NCBI GenBank assembly: GCA_902604305.1
Contig: CACKXS010000001.1
Span: forward strand, 43,107 to 107,106
Direction: 5' to 3'
Length of the DNA: 64,000 bases
Source of the DNA: an uncultured Pelagibacteraceae bacterium
Lineage (GTDB): Bacteria > Pseudomonadota > Alphaproteobacteria > Pelagibacterales > Pelagibacteraceae
Below are positions 1 through 9,468 of this stretch, one piece after another. The stretch's first letter is position 1. Each line of letters starts with the position of its first letter. A program made the position numbers and the translations under genes. The notes below the pieces were generated by a model. The model saw nothing but the letters and a program-made list of their open reading frames with translations, was not told the origin of the DNA and made no database searches.

Positions 1-368
1 TATTTCTAACACCAATATTAGTAATTTTGTCTATACCTGCAGCTTATTACATATTTGTTAAAAATATTAAAATTACAAATGAAATAGTAAATGGAAACTT
101 ACCATTATATAATTTTTTAAAAAACAAATGGTATTTTGATGAACTTTATGATTATTTATTTGTTAATCCTTCTAAAAAGATTGGCTTATATTTTTGGAAA
201 AAAATAGATTTAAGATTTATTGATAGATTTGGCCCCGATGGTATTTCCAATTTAATAAAAAATATTTCTTTGTTTGCAGTAAAATTCCAAAATGGGTTTA
301 TATATCATTATGCTTTTATAATGTTATTAGGATTTTCTGCTTTATTAACTTTTTTAATACTTAGATAA
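1..368 (+). CDS. nuoL: NADH-quinone oxidoreductase subunit L, C-terminal part (truncated by window start)
   Basis: Frame is open from the window edge to the stop at 366-368; hydrophobic C-terminal tail directly upstream of nuoM and nuoN. Confidence 0.85.
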   Translation, partial: FLTPILVILSIPAAYYIFVKNIKITNEIVNGNLPLYNFLKNKWYFDELYDYLFVNPSKKIGLYFWKKIDLRFIDRFGPDGISNLIKNISLFAVKFQNGFIYHYAFIMLLGFSALLTFLILR

Positions 369-1861
369 TGGATTTTCCTTTTTTATCATCACTAATTTTA
401 TTACCGTTAATAGGAGCTTTATTTATTTTTTTTTCAAAATCAAAATCAAATACTTATCTAACCATTAAATACTTAGCTCTCTTTGTTTCATTTGCCAATT
501 TTATTTTATCTTTATATCTTTGGTACTTATTTGATCCATCAACTGCAGAGTTTCAATTTTTAGAAGAACGATCTTGGATTAAAAGTTTTATAAATTATAA
601 AGTTGGTATAGATGGTATTTCAATTTTATTTATTATACTAACAGCTTTCATCACACCATTGTGTATCGTTTCAGTAAATAGTACGGTTAAATACAGATTG
701 AAAGATTTTCTTGTTGCAATACTTGTTATGGAATCTTTAATGATTGGTGTTTTTTGCTCATTAGACTTAGTTATATTCTATCTTTTCTTTGAAGGAGGTT
801 TAATTCCAATGTTTTTAATAATTGGTATTTGGGGTGGTGAAAGAAGAGTTTATTCTGCTTTTAAATTTTTTCTTTATACACTTCTTGGATCTGTTCTTAT
901 GCTTGTAGCGATTATTTCAATATACTGGTTTACAGGAAGTACAGATATAACTTATTTATATGACTTTGGAATTGATGAGAAGTACCAATATTTATTGTGG
1001 TTAGCTTTTTTCAGTTCGTTTGCTGTCAAAACCCCAATGTGGCCTGTTCATACTTGGCTACCAGATGCTCACGTAGAAGCTCCAACAGCTGGCTCGGTTT
1101 TATTAGCTGCGATATTGTTAAAAATGGCTGGATATGGTTTTATTAGATTTTCAGTTGGTCTTTTTCCTGTAGCTTCTGAATATTTTATTCCTTTAATCTA
1201 TATTTTAAGTTTAATCGCAATTATTTACACTTCACTTGTTGCATTAATGCAGGAAGATATGAAAAAATTGATTGCTTACTCCTCTGTTGCACACATGGGA
1301 TTTGTAACTTTAGGAATATTTACATTCACACAACAAGGATTAGAAGGAAGTATATTTCAAATGATCAGTCATGGTCTAGTTTCGGCGGCACTTTTCTTAT
1401 CAGTTGGTGTAATTTATGAGAGAATGCACACAAGATTAATTGATAATTATGGTGGTCTGGTTTCTGTAATGCCTAAATATTCAATTGTTTTAATGGTATT
1501 TACTCTTGGTGCAGTAGGTCTTCCAGGAACAAGTGGATTTATAGGAGAATTTTTGATTTTGATCGGAGCGTTTAAAAAAAGTTTTTTAGTAGCAGCTATA
1601 GCAAGCATAGGAGTAATTTTATCTGCAGCTTACATGCTTTGGCTTTATAAAAGAGTTGTGTTTGGTGAAATTAAGAAAGATGAAATAAAAAAAATGTCTG
1701 ACTTAAATAGAGCAGAAATTTTTATTCTTACCGTTCTTGTTCTGCCAATCATTTTTTTTGGTTTTTACCCAGAACCATTATTGAATACGACAGAAATTTC
1801 TATAGAAAATTTAATTGAAATGTACAAGACTAATATAAATTCAAATTTAGTAGAAAAATAA
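368..1861 (+). CDS. nuoM: NADH-quinone oxidoreductase subunit M
   Basis: 497 aa; antiporter-like motifs such as KTPMWPVHTWLPDAHVEAPTAGSVLLA and YSSVAHMGF. Confidence 0.95.
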   Translation: MDFPFLSSLILLPLIGALFIFFSKSKSNTYLTIKYLALFVSFANFILSLYLWYLFDPSTAEFQFLEERSWIKSFINYKVGIDGISILFIILTAFITPLCIVSVNSTVKYRLKDFLVAILVMESLMIGVFCSLDLVIFYLFFEGGLIPMFLIIGIWGGERRVYSAFKFFLYTLLGSVLMLVAIISIYWFTGSTDITYLYDFGIDEKYQYLLWLAFFSSFAVKTPMWPVHTWLPDAHVEAPTAGSVLLAAILLKMAGYGFIRFSVGLFPVASEYFIPLIYILSLIAIIYTSLVALMQEDMKKLIAYSSVAHMGFVTLGIFTFTQQGLEGSIFQMISHGLVSAALFLSVGVIYERMHTRLIDNYGGLVSVMPKYSIVLMVFTLGAVGLPGTSGFIGEFLILIGAFKKSFLVAAIASIGVILSAAYMLWLYKRVVFGEIKKDEIKKMSDLNRAEIFILTVLVLPIIFFGFYPEPLLNTTEISIENLIEMYKTNINSNLVEK

Positions 1862-3277
1862 ATGATTAATTTAAATTTTATTTATTCTGAAATATTTCTT
1901 TGTTTAGCTATTATGATCTTATTATTAATAGGAGTATTTAAAAAAAATAGTTCATACTTAATTTATAATTTAAGTATTTTGTCTTTATTTGGTTGTTTGG
2001 CTTTGATTTTAAATTTTCCAATAAACACAAATGTAGAATTATTTAATAACAGTTTCAAAATTGATTACTTATCTACGTATATGAAAATTTTATTAATTCT
2101 ATCAGGAATTTTCGTATTACTTTCTTCTAGCAAATACATACAAATAATTAAAATAAATAAAATTGAATACCCAATCTTAATTTTATCATCAGTAGTAGGA
2201 ATGATGGTAATGATTAGTTCAAATGATTTAATTTTGTTTTACATTGGCTTAGAATTACAGTCTCTATCATTATATGTATTGGCATCATTTAATAGAGACA
2301 ATATATTATCTTCAGAGTCTGGTTTAAAATATTTTGTTTTAAGTGCATTGTCATCTGGTCTTCTTCTTTATGGCTGTTCTTTAATATATGGTTTTTCTGG
2401 ATCAACAAATTTTAATTTAATTTCAGAAAACATTAACCAAGATAGTTATGGACTAACTTTTGGAATAGTTTTTATAATTACTGGTTTAGCCTTCAAAATA
2501 TCTGCTGTTCCATTTCACATGTGGGCTCCAGATGTTTACGAAGGATCACCAACTTCAGTAACAATTTTCTTTGCAATATTACCAAAAATTGCAGCTTTAA
2601 CTGTATTTATAAGAATTTTGTATGTTCCATTCTTAAATATTATTGACCAATGGCAAATTATAATTATTTTTCTTTCAATAGCTTCTATGTTATTCGGAGC
2701 AATTGCTGCAATTGGTCAAAAAAATCTTAAAAGGCTAATTGCATATAGCTCCATAGGTCATATGGGTTATGCATTAGCTGGTTTATCGACTGGAACTAAT
2801 CTGGGAATACAAAGTTCCATAACTTATATTTCGATTTACTTGTTTATGAATTTAGCATTTTTTTGCTGTCTTTTCATGTTGAGAAGAGATGAAAAGTATT
2901 TTGAAAATATTGAAGATTTATCAGGTTTGTCAAAAAATCATCCAATATTGTCATTTTCACTTTTGATTGTACTATTTTCGTTGGCAGGCATACCTCCACT
3001 GGTTGGTTTTTTTGCAAAATTTTATATTTTTACTGCTGTAGTAGAACAATCAATGTACGCATTAGCTATAATTGGTTTGCTTTCAACTGTTATAGCAGCA
3101 TTTTATTATCTAAGAATAATAAAGGTAATTTATTTTGACCCAGAAAAAGAAAGATATGAAAAAAACCATAACATTGGATTAAAAATATCATTAGCATTTT
3201 CAACAATATTTATTCTCTTTTATTTCATTTATCCAAGTCCATTAATTGAAATAATAGAAAAAATTAACATTATTTAA
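1862..3277 (+). CDS. nuoN: NADH-quinone oxidoreductase subunit N
   Basis: 471 aa; AVPFHMWAPDVYEGSPTSVT and IAYSSIGHMGYAL motifs; follows nuoM. Confidence 0.95.
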   Translation: MINLNFIYSEIFLCLAIMILLLIGVFKKNSSYLIYNLSILSLFGCLALILNFPINTNVELFNNSFKIDYLSTYMKILLILSGIFVLLSSSKYIQIIKINKIEYPILILSSVVGMMVMISSNDLILFYIGLELQSLSLYVLASFNRDNILSSESGLKYFVLSALSSGLLLYGCSLIYGFSGSTNFNLISENINQDSYGLTFGIVFIITGLAFKISAVPFHMWAPDVYEGSPTSVTIFFAILPKIAALTVFIRILYVPFLNIIDQWQIIIIFLSIASMLFGAIAAIGQKNLKRLIAYSSIGHMGYALAGLSTGTNLGIQSSITYISIYLFMNLAFFCCLFMLRRDEKYFENIEDLSGLSKNHPILSFSLLIVLFSLAGIPPLVGFFAKFYIFTAVVEQSMYALAIIGLLSTVIAAFYYLRIIKVIYFDPEKERYEKNHNIGLKISLAFSTIFILFYFIYPSPLIEIIEKINII

Positions 3278-3798
3278 TGAGTTTTAAAAAATTTTTTTAT
3301 AAAAAAGTTAGTAGCACAAATGATTTAGCAATAAAAAAAATTAATAGGGGAACTATCAAAGGTATTATCATTGCTGATTATCAAAAAAAGGGTAGAGGTC
3401 AACAAGGAAAAAAATGGTTATCTTTTAAGGGAAATATATTTATGACTATATTTTTTAATATAAAAAAAAATATGAATATAAAAAAAATTACTATTTTAAA
3501 TTGTAAAATAATAAAAAAAGTATTATTCCAATTCATTAAAAAGACAATTGTAATTAAACCACCCAACGATTTATTTATTAATAAAAAAAAAATATGTGGA
3601 ATACTTCAAGAGATTAAATTTAAAAATGAATCAAAATTTTTAATAATTGGAATTGGAATTAACTTAGTTAAAAGCCCAAAAATTAAAAATTATCCAACCA
3701 CTAATATTTTGAAAGAAACTGGTATTAAAGTAAAAAAGTATGATCTAATTAAAAATATAGAAAAAAGCTATATTAAAAATTTAAAACTGTTTGCATAA
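3277..3798 (+). CDS. birA: biotin--[acetyl-CoA-carboxylase] ligase
   Basis: BPL motif KKGRGQQGKKWLSFKGN; WPNDL-like PPNDLFINKKKICGILQE; position after nuoN. Confidence 0.85.
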   Translation: MSFKKFFYKKVSSTNDLAIKKINRGTIKGIIIADYQKKGRGQQGKKWLSFKGNIFMTIFFNIKKNMNIKKITILNCKIIKKVLFQFIKKTIVIKPPNDLFINKKKICGILQEIKFKNESKFLIIGIGINLVKSPKIKNYPTTNILKETGIKVKKYDLIKNIEKSYIKNLKLFA

Positions 3799-3824
3799 AT
3801 AATTGAATTGATTAAGAATATATA

Positions 3825-4568
3825 ATGTACGTTATTGGAGATATAGGAAACACCGAAACAAAAATATGTGTATACTCTACACAAAAAAAAATTATAAAAA
3901 AAATAATTTTAAAATCTAATTTAATAAGCAATAGTTATCTTAAAAAAAATTTATCTTCTATTTTTAAAAAAAATGTTATTATAAAAAAAGTAGTTTTTAG
4001 TAGCGTTGTTCCAAAAATATTTAAACTAATAAAATTTTATTTATTAAAAAATTTTAAATTAAAATCTTTTGAAATAAAGGAACTTAATATTAATAGGTTA
4101 ATTAAAATATCAGTCAATAGAAAGCAAATTGGATCTGATAGACTTTGTAATGCAGTTGGAATTAATGATAATAAAAATAACTATATTATTATAGATTTTG
4201 GTACAGCTACAACGTTTGATGTTATAATTAAAAATAAATATTTGGGTGGTATAATTGCTCCGGGTGTATTGCTTTCTCTTAACACTCTTATATCAAAGGC
4301 TTCACTCATCCCATCTTTAAAACTAAAAAAAGTTAAAAATGTTTTAGGTAAAAATACTATTTCAGCAGTAAGATCTGGTTTTTATTGGGGCTACATTGGT
4401 TTAGTAGAAAATATAATTGATAGAATTTCTAAACATACTAAAAAAAAATATAAATTAATTTTAACAGGTGGTTATTCTCATCTATTTATTAAATCTATTA
4501 AGCAAAAAGCGCGTATAGATAAGGATATAACTATAAAGGGACTTTTAAAAATTACTAAATTATTATGA
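3825..4568 (+). CDS. coaX: type III pantothenate kinase
   Basis: DIGNTETK start, DFGTATTFDVI, GGIIAPG; between birA and rnj as in other alphaproteobacteria. Confidence 0.85.
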   Translation: MYVIGDIGNTETKICVYSTQKKIIKKIILKSNLISNSYLKKNLSSIFKKNVIIKKVVFSSVVPKIFKLIKFYLLKNFKLKSFEIKELNINRLIKISVNRKQIGSDRLCNAVGINDNKNNYIIIDFGTATTFDVIIKNKYLGGIIAPGVLLSLNTLISKASLIPSLKLKKVKNVLGKNTISAVRSGFYWGYIGLVENIIDRISKHTKKKYKLILTGGYSHLFIKSIKQKARIDKDITIKGLLKITKLL

Positions 4569-6223
4569 AAGATGAACTAATATTTTGTCCACTTGGTGGA
4601 TCTGGTGAAATAGGCATGAATATGAATTTATATGCATATGGAAAACCTGATTCACAAAAATGGATCATAGTTGATGTTGGAGTTACATTTGCAGATGATA
4701 GTTTGCCAGGAATAGATTTAATATATGCAGACCCAGGTTTTATTGTTGATAAAAAAGATAATTTATTAGGTATTGTTTTAACTCATGCTCATGAGGATCA
4801 CATCGGAGCTATAACTTATGTGTGGAAAAAATTAAAATGTAAAATTTATGCAACACCATTTACTGCTGCTTTAGTTACTGAAAAATTTAAGGAAAAAAAA
4901 ATTGATATTATTCCTTATTTAAAAATTGTTAAATTAAATGGAACAATTGATCTTAATCCATTTAAAATAGAGTTCGTAACTTTAACTCACTCAATACTTG
5001 AACCGAATGGTTTAAAAATTGATACTCCAGCTGGAACTATTTTTCATACAGGAGATTGGAAAGTTGACCCTAATCCCTTGGTAGGTAAAAACATTAATCA
5101 AGAGAAGCTAAAAAAAATTGGAGATAGCGGTGTTTTGGCAATGATATGCGACTCAACAAATGTTTTTAGTATAGGGCGAGCTGGTTCGGAAGCTGACGTA
5201 AGGAAAAACATGCTTAATGTTATGTCACGACAAAAAAAAAAAATCTTAGTGACTTCTTTTGCTTCTAATGTTGCTAGAATGGAAACTGTATTTTTCTGTG
5301 CAGAGAAGATTGGTAGGCATATATCGTTAGTTGGTAGATCAATGCAAAGAATTTACAAAGCTGCTAGACAATGTGGCTATCTTCAAAATGTTATAGAACC
5401 TCTTGATCCAAGAGATACAAAAAATTTAGCAAGAGATAAAATTGTTTATCTCTGTACCGGTAGTCAAGGAGAGCCTATGGGAGCGCTAAACAGAATTTCA
5501 AATTTTACACATCCAGATGTATTTATTGAAAAAGATGATACAGTTATATTTTCATCCAAAATAATACCCGGTAATGTTAGAAAACATTATAATGTTCATA
5601 ACAAACTGTTAAAAGATGGTATAAATGTTATTACCGAAGAAACTGAGTTTGTTCATGTCTCTGGTCATCCAAATAGAGAAGATTTAAAAGATATGTATAA
5701 TTGGATTAAACCCAATTGTCTTATACCAGTACACGGTGAGCATAGACACATGAAAGAACAAATCAATTTTGCTCGTGAAATGAAAATTCCATCCCCAGTT
5801 CAAGTAGAAAATGGAGATATAGTGAAAATTTATCCAGGTAACAAACCATATGTTTATGATAAAGCACCAAATGGCAGATTGTGTGTTGATGGAGAAATTT
5901 CAATAGAAGAAGATTCAATTTTTATTAAAGAAAGAAAAAATTTGGCTAATAACGGATTTATTGACTTAACTCTGATTATTTCAAATAAAGGAGTTTTAAG
6001 TAGCAAACCTCTGTTAAACATTAAAGGTTTACCAATTTTTGAAAAAGATGAATTTTTTGATGGATTAGAAGAAGAAGTATTAAAACTTACCAAAACATTT
6101 TCTTTAAAAAATAGCAAACAATATGAAAATTTAATTGAAGGACTAAAAAAAACATGCAGAAAATATGCAAAAGAAAAAACTGGAAAAAAACCAATAACTA
6201 ATATTAATGTGATAAGAATATAA
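4565..6223 (+). CDS. rnj: ribonuclease J
   Basis: Metallo-beta-lactamase/beta-CASP motifs: GGSGEIGMN, THAHEDHIG, HTGDWK, SGHPNREDL, PVHGEHRH. Confidence 0.92.
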   Translation: MKDELIFCPLGGSGEIGMNMNLYAYGKPDSQKWIIVDVGVTFADDSLPGIDLIYADPGFIVDKKDNLLGIVLTHAHEDHIGAITYVWKKLKCKIYATPFTAALVTEKFKEKKIDIIPYLKIVKLNGTIDLNPFKIEFVTLTHSILEPNGLKIDTPAGTIFHTGDWKVDPNPLVGKNINQEKLKKIGDSGVLAMICDSTNVFSIGRAGSEADVRKNMLNVMSRQKKKILVTSFASNVARMETVFFCAEKIGRHISLVGRSMQRIYKAARQCGYLQNVIEPLDPRDTKNLARDKIVYLCTGSQGEPMGALNRISNFTHPDVFIEKDDTVIFSSKIIPGNVRKHYNVHNKLLKDGINVITEETEFVHVSGHPNREDLKDMYNWIKPNCLIPVHGEHRHMKEQINFAREMKIPSPVQVENGDIVKIYPGNKPYVYDKAPNGRLCVDGEISIEEDSIFIKERKNLANNGFIDLTLIISNKGVLSSKPLLNIKGLPIFEKDEFFDGLEEEVLKLTKTFSLKNSKQYENLIEGLKKTCRKYAKEKTGKKPITNINVIRI

Positions 6224-6226
6224 CAA

Positions 6227-7552
6227 ATGCTCTTTTCAAAATCATTTATACCAATTTTAAAGAATAATCCTTCTGAAGCTGTAATCAAATCTCATCAACT
6301 AATGCTTAGAATTGGAATGATAAAACAATCCTCAGCTGGCATATACTCATGGTTACCACTTGGATTTAAGGTAATGAAAAAAATAGAACAAATTGTTCGA
6401 GAAGAGCAGGATAGAATTGGTGTTCAGGAAATTTTAATGCCTACTATTCAGTCCAGTGAAATTTGGAAAGAAAGTGGCAGATATGAAGACTATGGTGAGG
6501 AAATGTTAAGAATTAAAGACAGACAAAACAGAGAAATGCTATATGGACCAACTAATGAAGAATTAATAACTGATATATTCAGAACAAGCATAAAGTCTTA
6601 CAAATCTCTACCACAACTTCTTTATCATATTCAGTGGAAATTTAGAGATGAACTAAGACCTAGATTTGGAATAATGAGGTGTCGAGAGTTTTATATGAAA
6701 GATGCATATTCCTTTGACTTAAATGATGAAGAAGCAAATTTTTCGTATAATAAATTTTTTCTTTCTTATTTACGTACTTTTAAAAGATTAAACTTATCCG
6801 CAATACCAATGGCAGCAGATACAGGACCAATAGGAGGTAATCTATCACATGAATTCATTATTCTAGCAGAAACTGGCGAAAGTAAAATTTATACTGATAA
6901 AAGAATATTTGATGTTAGTAGCGATAATACAAAATTAGAAAAGAAATCATTAAATGAGCTAAGAGAAAAATTTCAAAAATTTTATGCAGTCACTGATGAA
7001 AAATTTGACAAAGTTGAATTCGAAAAGAATGTACCTGAAGAATTTAGGCTGCATACAAAAGGAATTGAAGTAGGACATATTTTTTATTTTGGAGATAAAT
7101 ATTCAAAACCAATGAATGCTTCTGTAGATTTTCAAGGTAAAAAAGAATTTGTTAAAATGGGTTCATACGGCGTAGGTGTTTCTAGATTGGTTGGAGCAAT
7201 AATTGAGGCAAAATATGATGAAAAAAATGAAATTATGAATTGGCCTATTTCAGTATCACCTTATGAATGTGCAATTATCCCACTTATAAGTAAAAATGAT
7301 AATTCTAATTTAGAAAAGGCTAATAATATCTATAAATATTTAGAAGAAAAGAAAGTTGATACAATAATAGACGACACAGAAGAAAATTTTTCTTCAAAAA
7401 TAAAAAAATTTAATCTAATAGGAATACCATTTCAAATTATGATTGGTAAAAAAACAGAAGGTAATTTATTTGAATTCAACGAAGTTGGAAAAGAAACAAA
7501 AAAATTATCCATAGAAGATATAGCTAAAATTATAATTAATAAAAAAAAATAA
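6227..7552 (+). CDS. proS: prolyl-tRNA synthetase (short, alphaproteobacterial-type)
   Basis: 441 aa; class II aaRS motifs (RDELRPRFGIMRCREFYMKDAYSFD, GSYGVGVSRLVGA). Confidence 0.93.
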   Translation: MLFSKSFIPILKNNPSEAVIKSHQLMLRIGMIKQSSAGIYSWLPLGFKVMKKIEQIVREEQDRIGVQEILMPTIQSSEIWKESGRYEDYGEEMLRIKDRQNREMLYGPTNEELITDIFRTSIKSYKSLPQLLYHIQWKFRDELRPRFGIMRCREFYMKDAYSFDLNDEEANFSYNKFFLSYLRTFKRLNLSAIPMAADTGPIGGNLSHEFIILAETGESKIYTDKRIFDVSSDNTKLEKKSLNELREKFQKFYAVTDEKFDKVEFEKNVPEEFRLHTKGIEVGHIFYFGDKYSKPMNASVDFQGKKEFVKMGSYGVGVSRLVGAIIEAKYDEKNEIMNWPISVSPYECAIIPLISKNDNSNLEKANNIYKYLEEKKVDTIIDDTEENFSSKIKKFNLIGIPFQIMIGKKTEGNLFEFNEVGKETKKLSIEDIAKIIINKKK

Positions 7553-7553
7553 A

Positions 7554-8783
7554 TTGATTTCACAATTAGAAAAAGAAATTACTCTACGTTATTTAAAAAC
7601 TAGAAAAAAAGATGGATTTTTAAATATAATTTCTATTTTTTCTTTCATAGGAATAAGCCTTGGTGTTGCAGTTCTAATTATCGTCATGTCTGTTATGAAT
7701 GGATTTAGAACAGAGCTAGTGGAAAAAATTGTTGGTTTCAATGCACATTCAGTAATAAAACCTTATGAAAATCCAATAGATGAAAATCTATTTAATAATA
7801 AAGAGTTAATTTCATTATCAAAAACAATTGTTTACAGTAATAGTGGTGAGGGTGTTTTAATAAATAAGGATTATACCAAAGGATTATTATTAAGAGGTTA
7901 TTTAACTGATGATTTTAAAAAACTTTCTGTAGTAAAAAATATCAATTTTAATGGTAACAAAAAACTTAATTCAAAATTTATATCGATAGGAAAAGAACTT
8001 AGTTTTAATTATGACATTAAAATTGGTGACAAATTATTAATTATGTCTCCAACAGGTGTGCAAACAATCGTCGGCAATCTTCCAAAACAAGAAGCATATA
8101 TAGTTGATTCTATTTTTGATAGTGATATTGCTGATTTTGATCTAAATGTTGCTTTTATCAATCTAATTGATTTAGAAAATTTATTTGATTTAGAAAGTTC
8201 AAAAAGAAATTTAGAAATTTATTTAAAAAATCCAAAAAATATAGAGTTAGCAAAAAATAAATTAGAAAAAGTTTTTAAAGATTACTATGTTTTTACATGG
8301 GCAGATTTAAATAAATCATTATTTTCAGCCTTAAAAGTAGAAAGAAATGTTATGTTTATAATACTTTCATTAATAATTATTGTTGCTGCATTTAATATAA
8401 TTTCAGGCTTAACTATTTTAGTAAAAAATAAAACAAGAGAAATTGCTATACTAAAATCCATCGGAGTTCTTAATAAATCAATTTCCAAAATTTTTTTTAT
8501 GGTTGGTTTTTTAATTGGATCATTAGCAACATTATTCGGAATATTATTAGGAATATTATTTTCTTACTATATAGAAAATATTAGATTGTTTTTAAGTGAT
8601 GTTTTTAATATTAGCATTTTTCCAGAAGAAATATATTTTTTAAGTAAAATGCCATCTGAAATTAACATTAGTTCAATTCTAATAATTGGAATTTGTTCAA
8701 TTTTTATAACAATTATTGTTTCTATTTACCCAGCCATAAAAGCTTCTAGAATGAATACAGTTAAGGCATTAAAATATGAATAA
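7554..8783 (+). CDS. lolC: lipoprotein-releasing ABC transporter permease (LolC/E family)
   Basis: FtsX/MacB-type permease; adjacent to LolD; C-terminal YPAIKASRMNTVKALKYE. Confidence 0.88.
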   Translation: MISQLEKEITLRYLKTRKKDGFLNIISIFSFIGISLGVAVLIIVMSVMNGFRTELVEKIVGFNAHSVIKPYENPIDENLFNNKELISLSKTIVYSNSGEGVLINKDYTKGLLLRGYLTDDFKKLSVVKNINFNGNKKLNSKFISIGKELSFNYDIKIGDKLLIMSPTGVQTIVGNLPKQEAYIVDSIFDSDIADFDLNVAFINLIDLENLFDLESSKRNLEIYLKNPKNIELAKNKLEKVFKDYYVFTWADLNKSLFSALKVERNVMFIILSLIIIVAAFNIISGLTILVKNKTREIAILKSIGVLNKSISKIFFMVGFLIGSLATLFGILLGILFSYYIENIRLFLSDVFNISIFPEEIYFLSKMPSEINISSILIIGICSIFITIIVSIYPAIKASRMNTVKALKYE

Positions 8784-9468
8784 TTTAATTGAGTTAAAAG
8801 GACTTGTAAAAAATTATAACAAGAAGAAAAAAATTAAAGTATTAAATAAGATTAATTTTTCATTTAAAGCAGGAAAAATATATTCATTAATGGGCCCATC
8901 TGGTTCTGGTAAATCAACTCTTCTTAACTTATTATCTTTAATTGACACGCCAAGTTCAGGAGTAATAAAAATATCAAATAAAATAATAAATCATTCATTC
9001 AAATCCTTTAATGATAATTTAAGAGCAAATAAAATAGGAATAATTTATCAAGATAACAATCTATTATCTGATTTTACAACATTAGAAAATGTATACTTTG
9101 CAAGACTCTCTGTTGATGAAAATAAAAATAAAGCATTAGTTGATGCTAAAAAATTAATTAGAAAACTAGGATTATTAAATCGATTAAACCATCTTGCATC
9201 AGAACTATCTGGAGGTGAAATGCAAAGAGTTGCAATTGCTAGGGCTTTAATTAATTCACCTGAGATTATACTTGCAGATGAACCCACAGGAAGCCTTGAT
9301 TTAAGAAATGCAAAGGAAGTTTTTAAAATTTTACTTAAGTTAAAAAATAAAAATAGATTAATAATATTTGCAACTCACAATAGATTTTTTGCTAATATGG
9401 CTGATTGTAAAATAGAACTAATTAGTGGTAAAATAAAAAAAACCTCTAATGCCAGAATCAAATACTAA
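8776..9468 (+). CDS. lolD: lipoprotein-releasing ABC transporter ATP-binding protein
   Basis: Walker [10 protein letters not shown], signature LSGGEMQR, Walker B IILADEPTGSLD. Confidence 0.9.
   Translation: MNNLIELKGLVKNYNKKKKIKVLNKINFSFKAGKIYSLMGPSGSGKSTLLNLLSLIDTPSSGVIKISNKIINHSFKSFNDNLRANKIGIIYQDNNLLSDFTTLENVYFARLSVDENKNKALVDAKKLIRKLGLLNRLNHLASELSGGEMQRVAIARALINSPEIILADEPTGSLDLRNAKEVFKILLKLKNKNRLIIFATHNRFFANMADCKIELISGKIKKTSNARIKY

Noticed and set aside
5854-6288. 144-aa minus-strand ORF over the rnj end
   Set aside because: Antisense to conserved rnj/proS; no recognisable motifs; typical shadow ORF of AT-rich coding DNA
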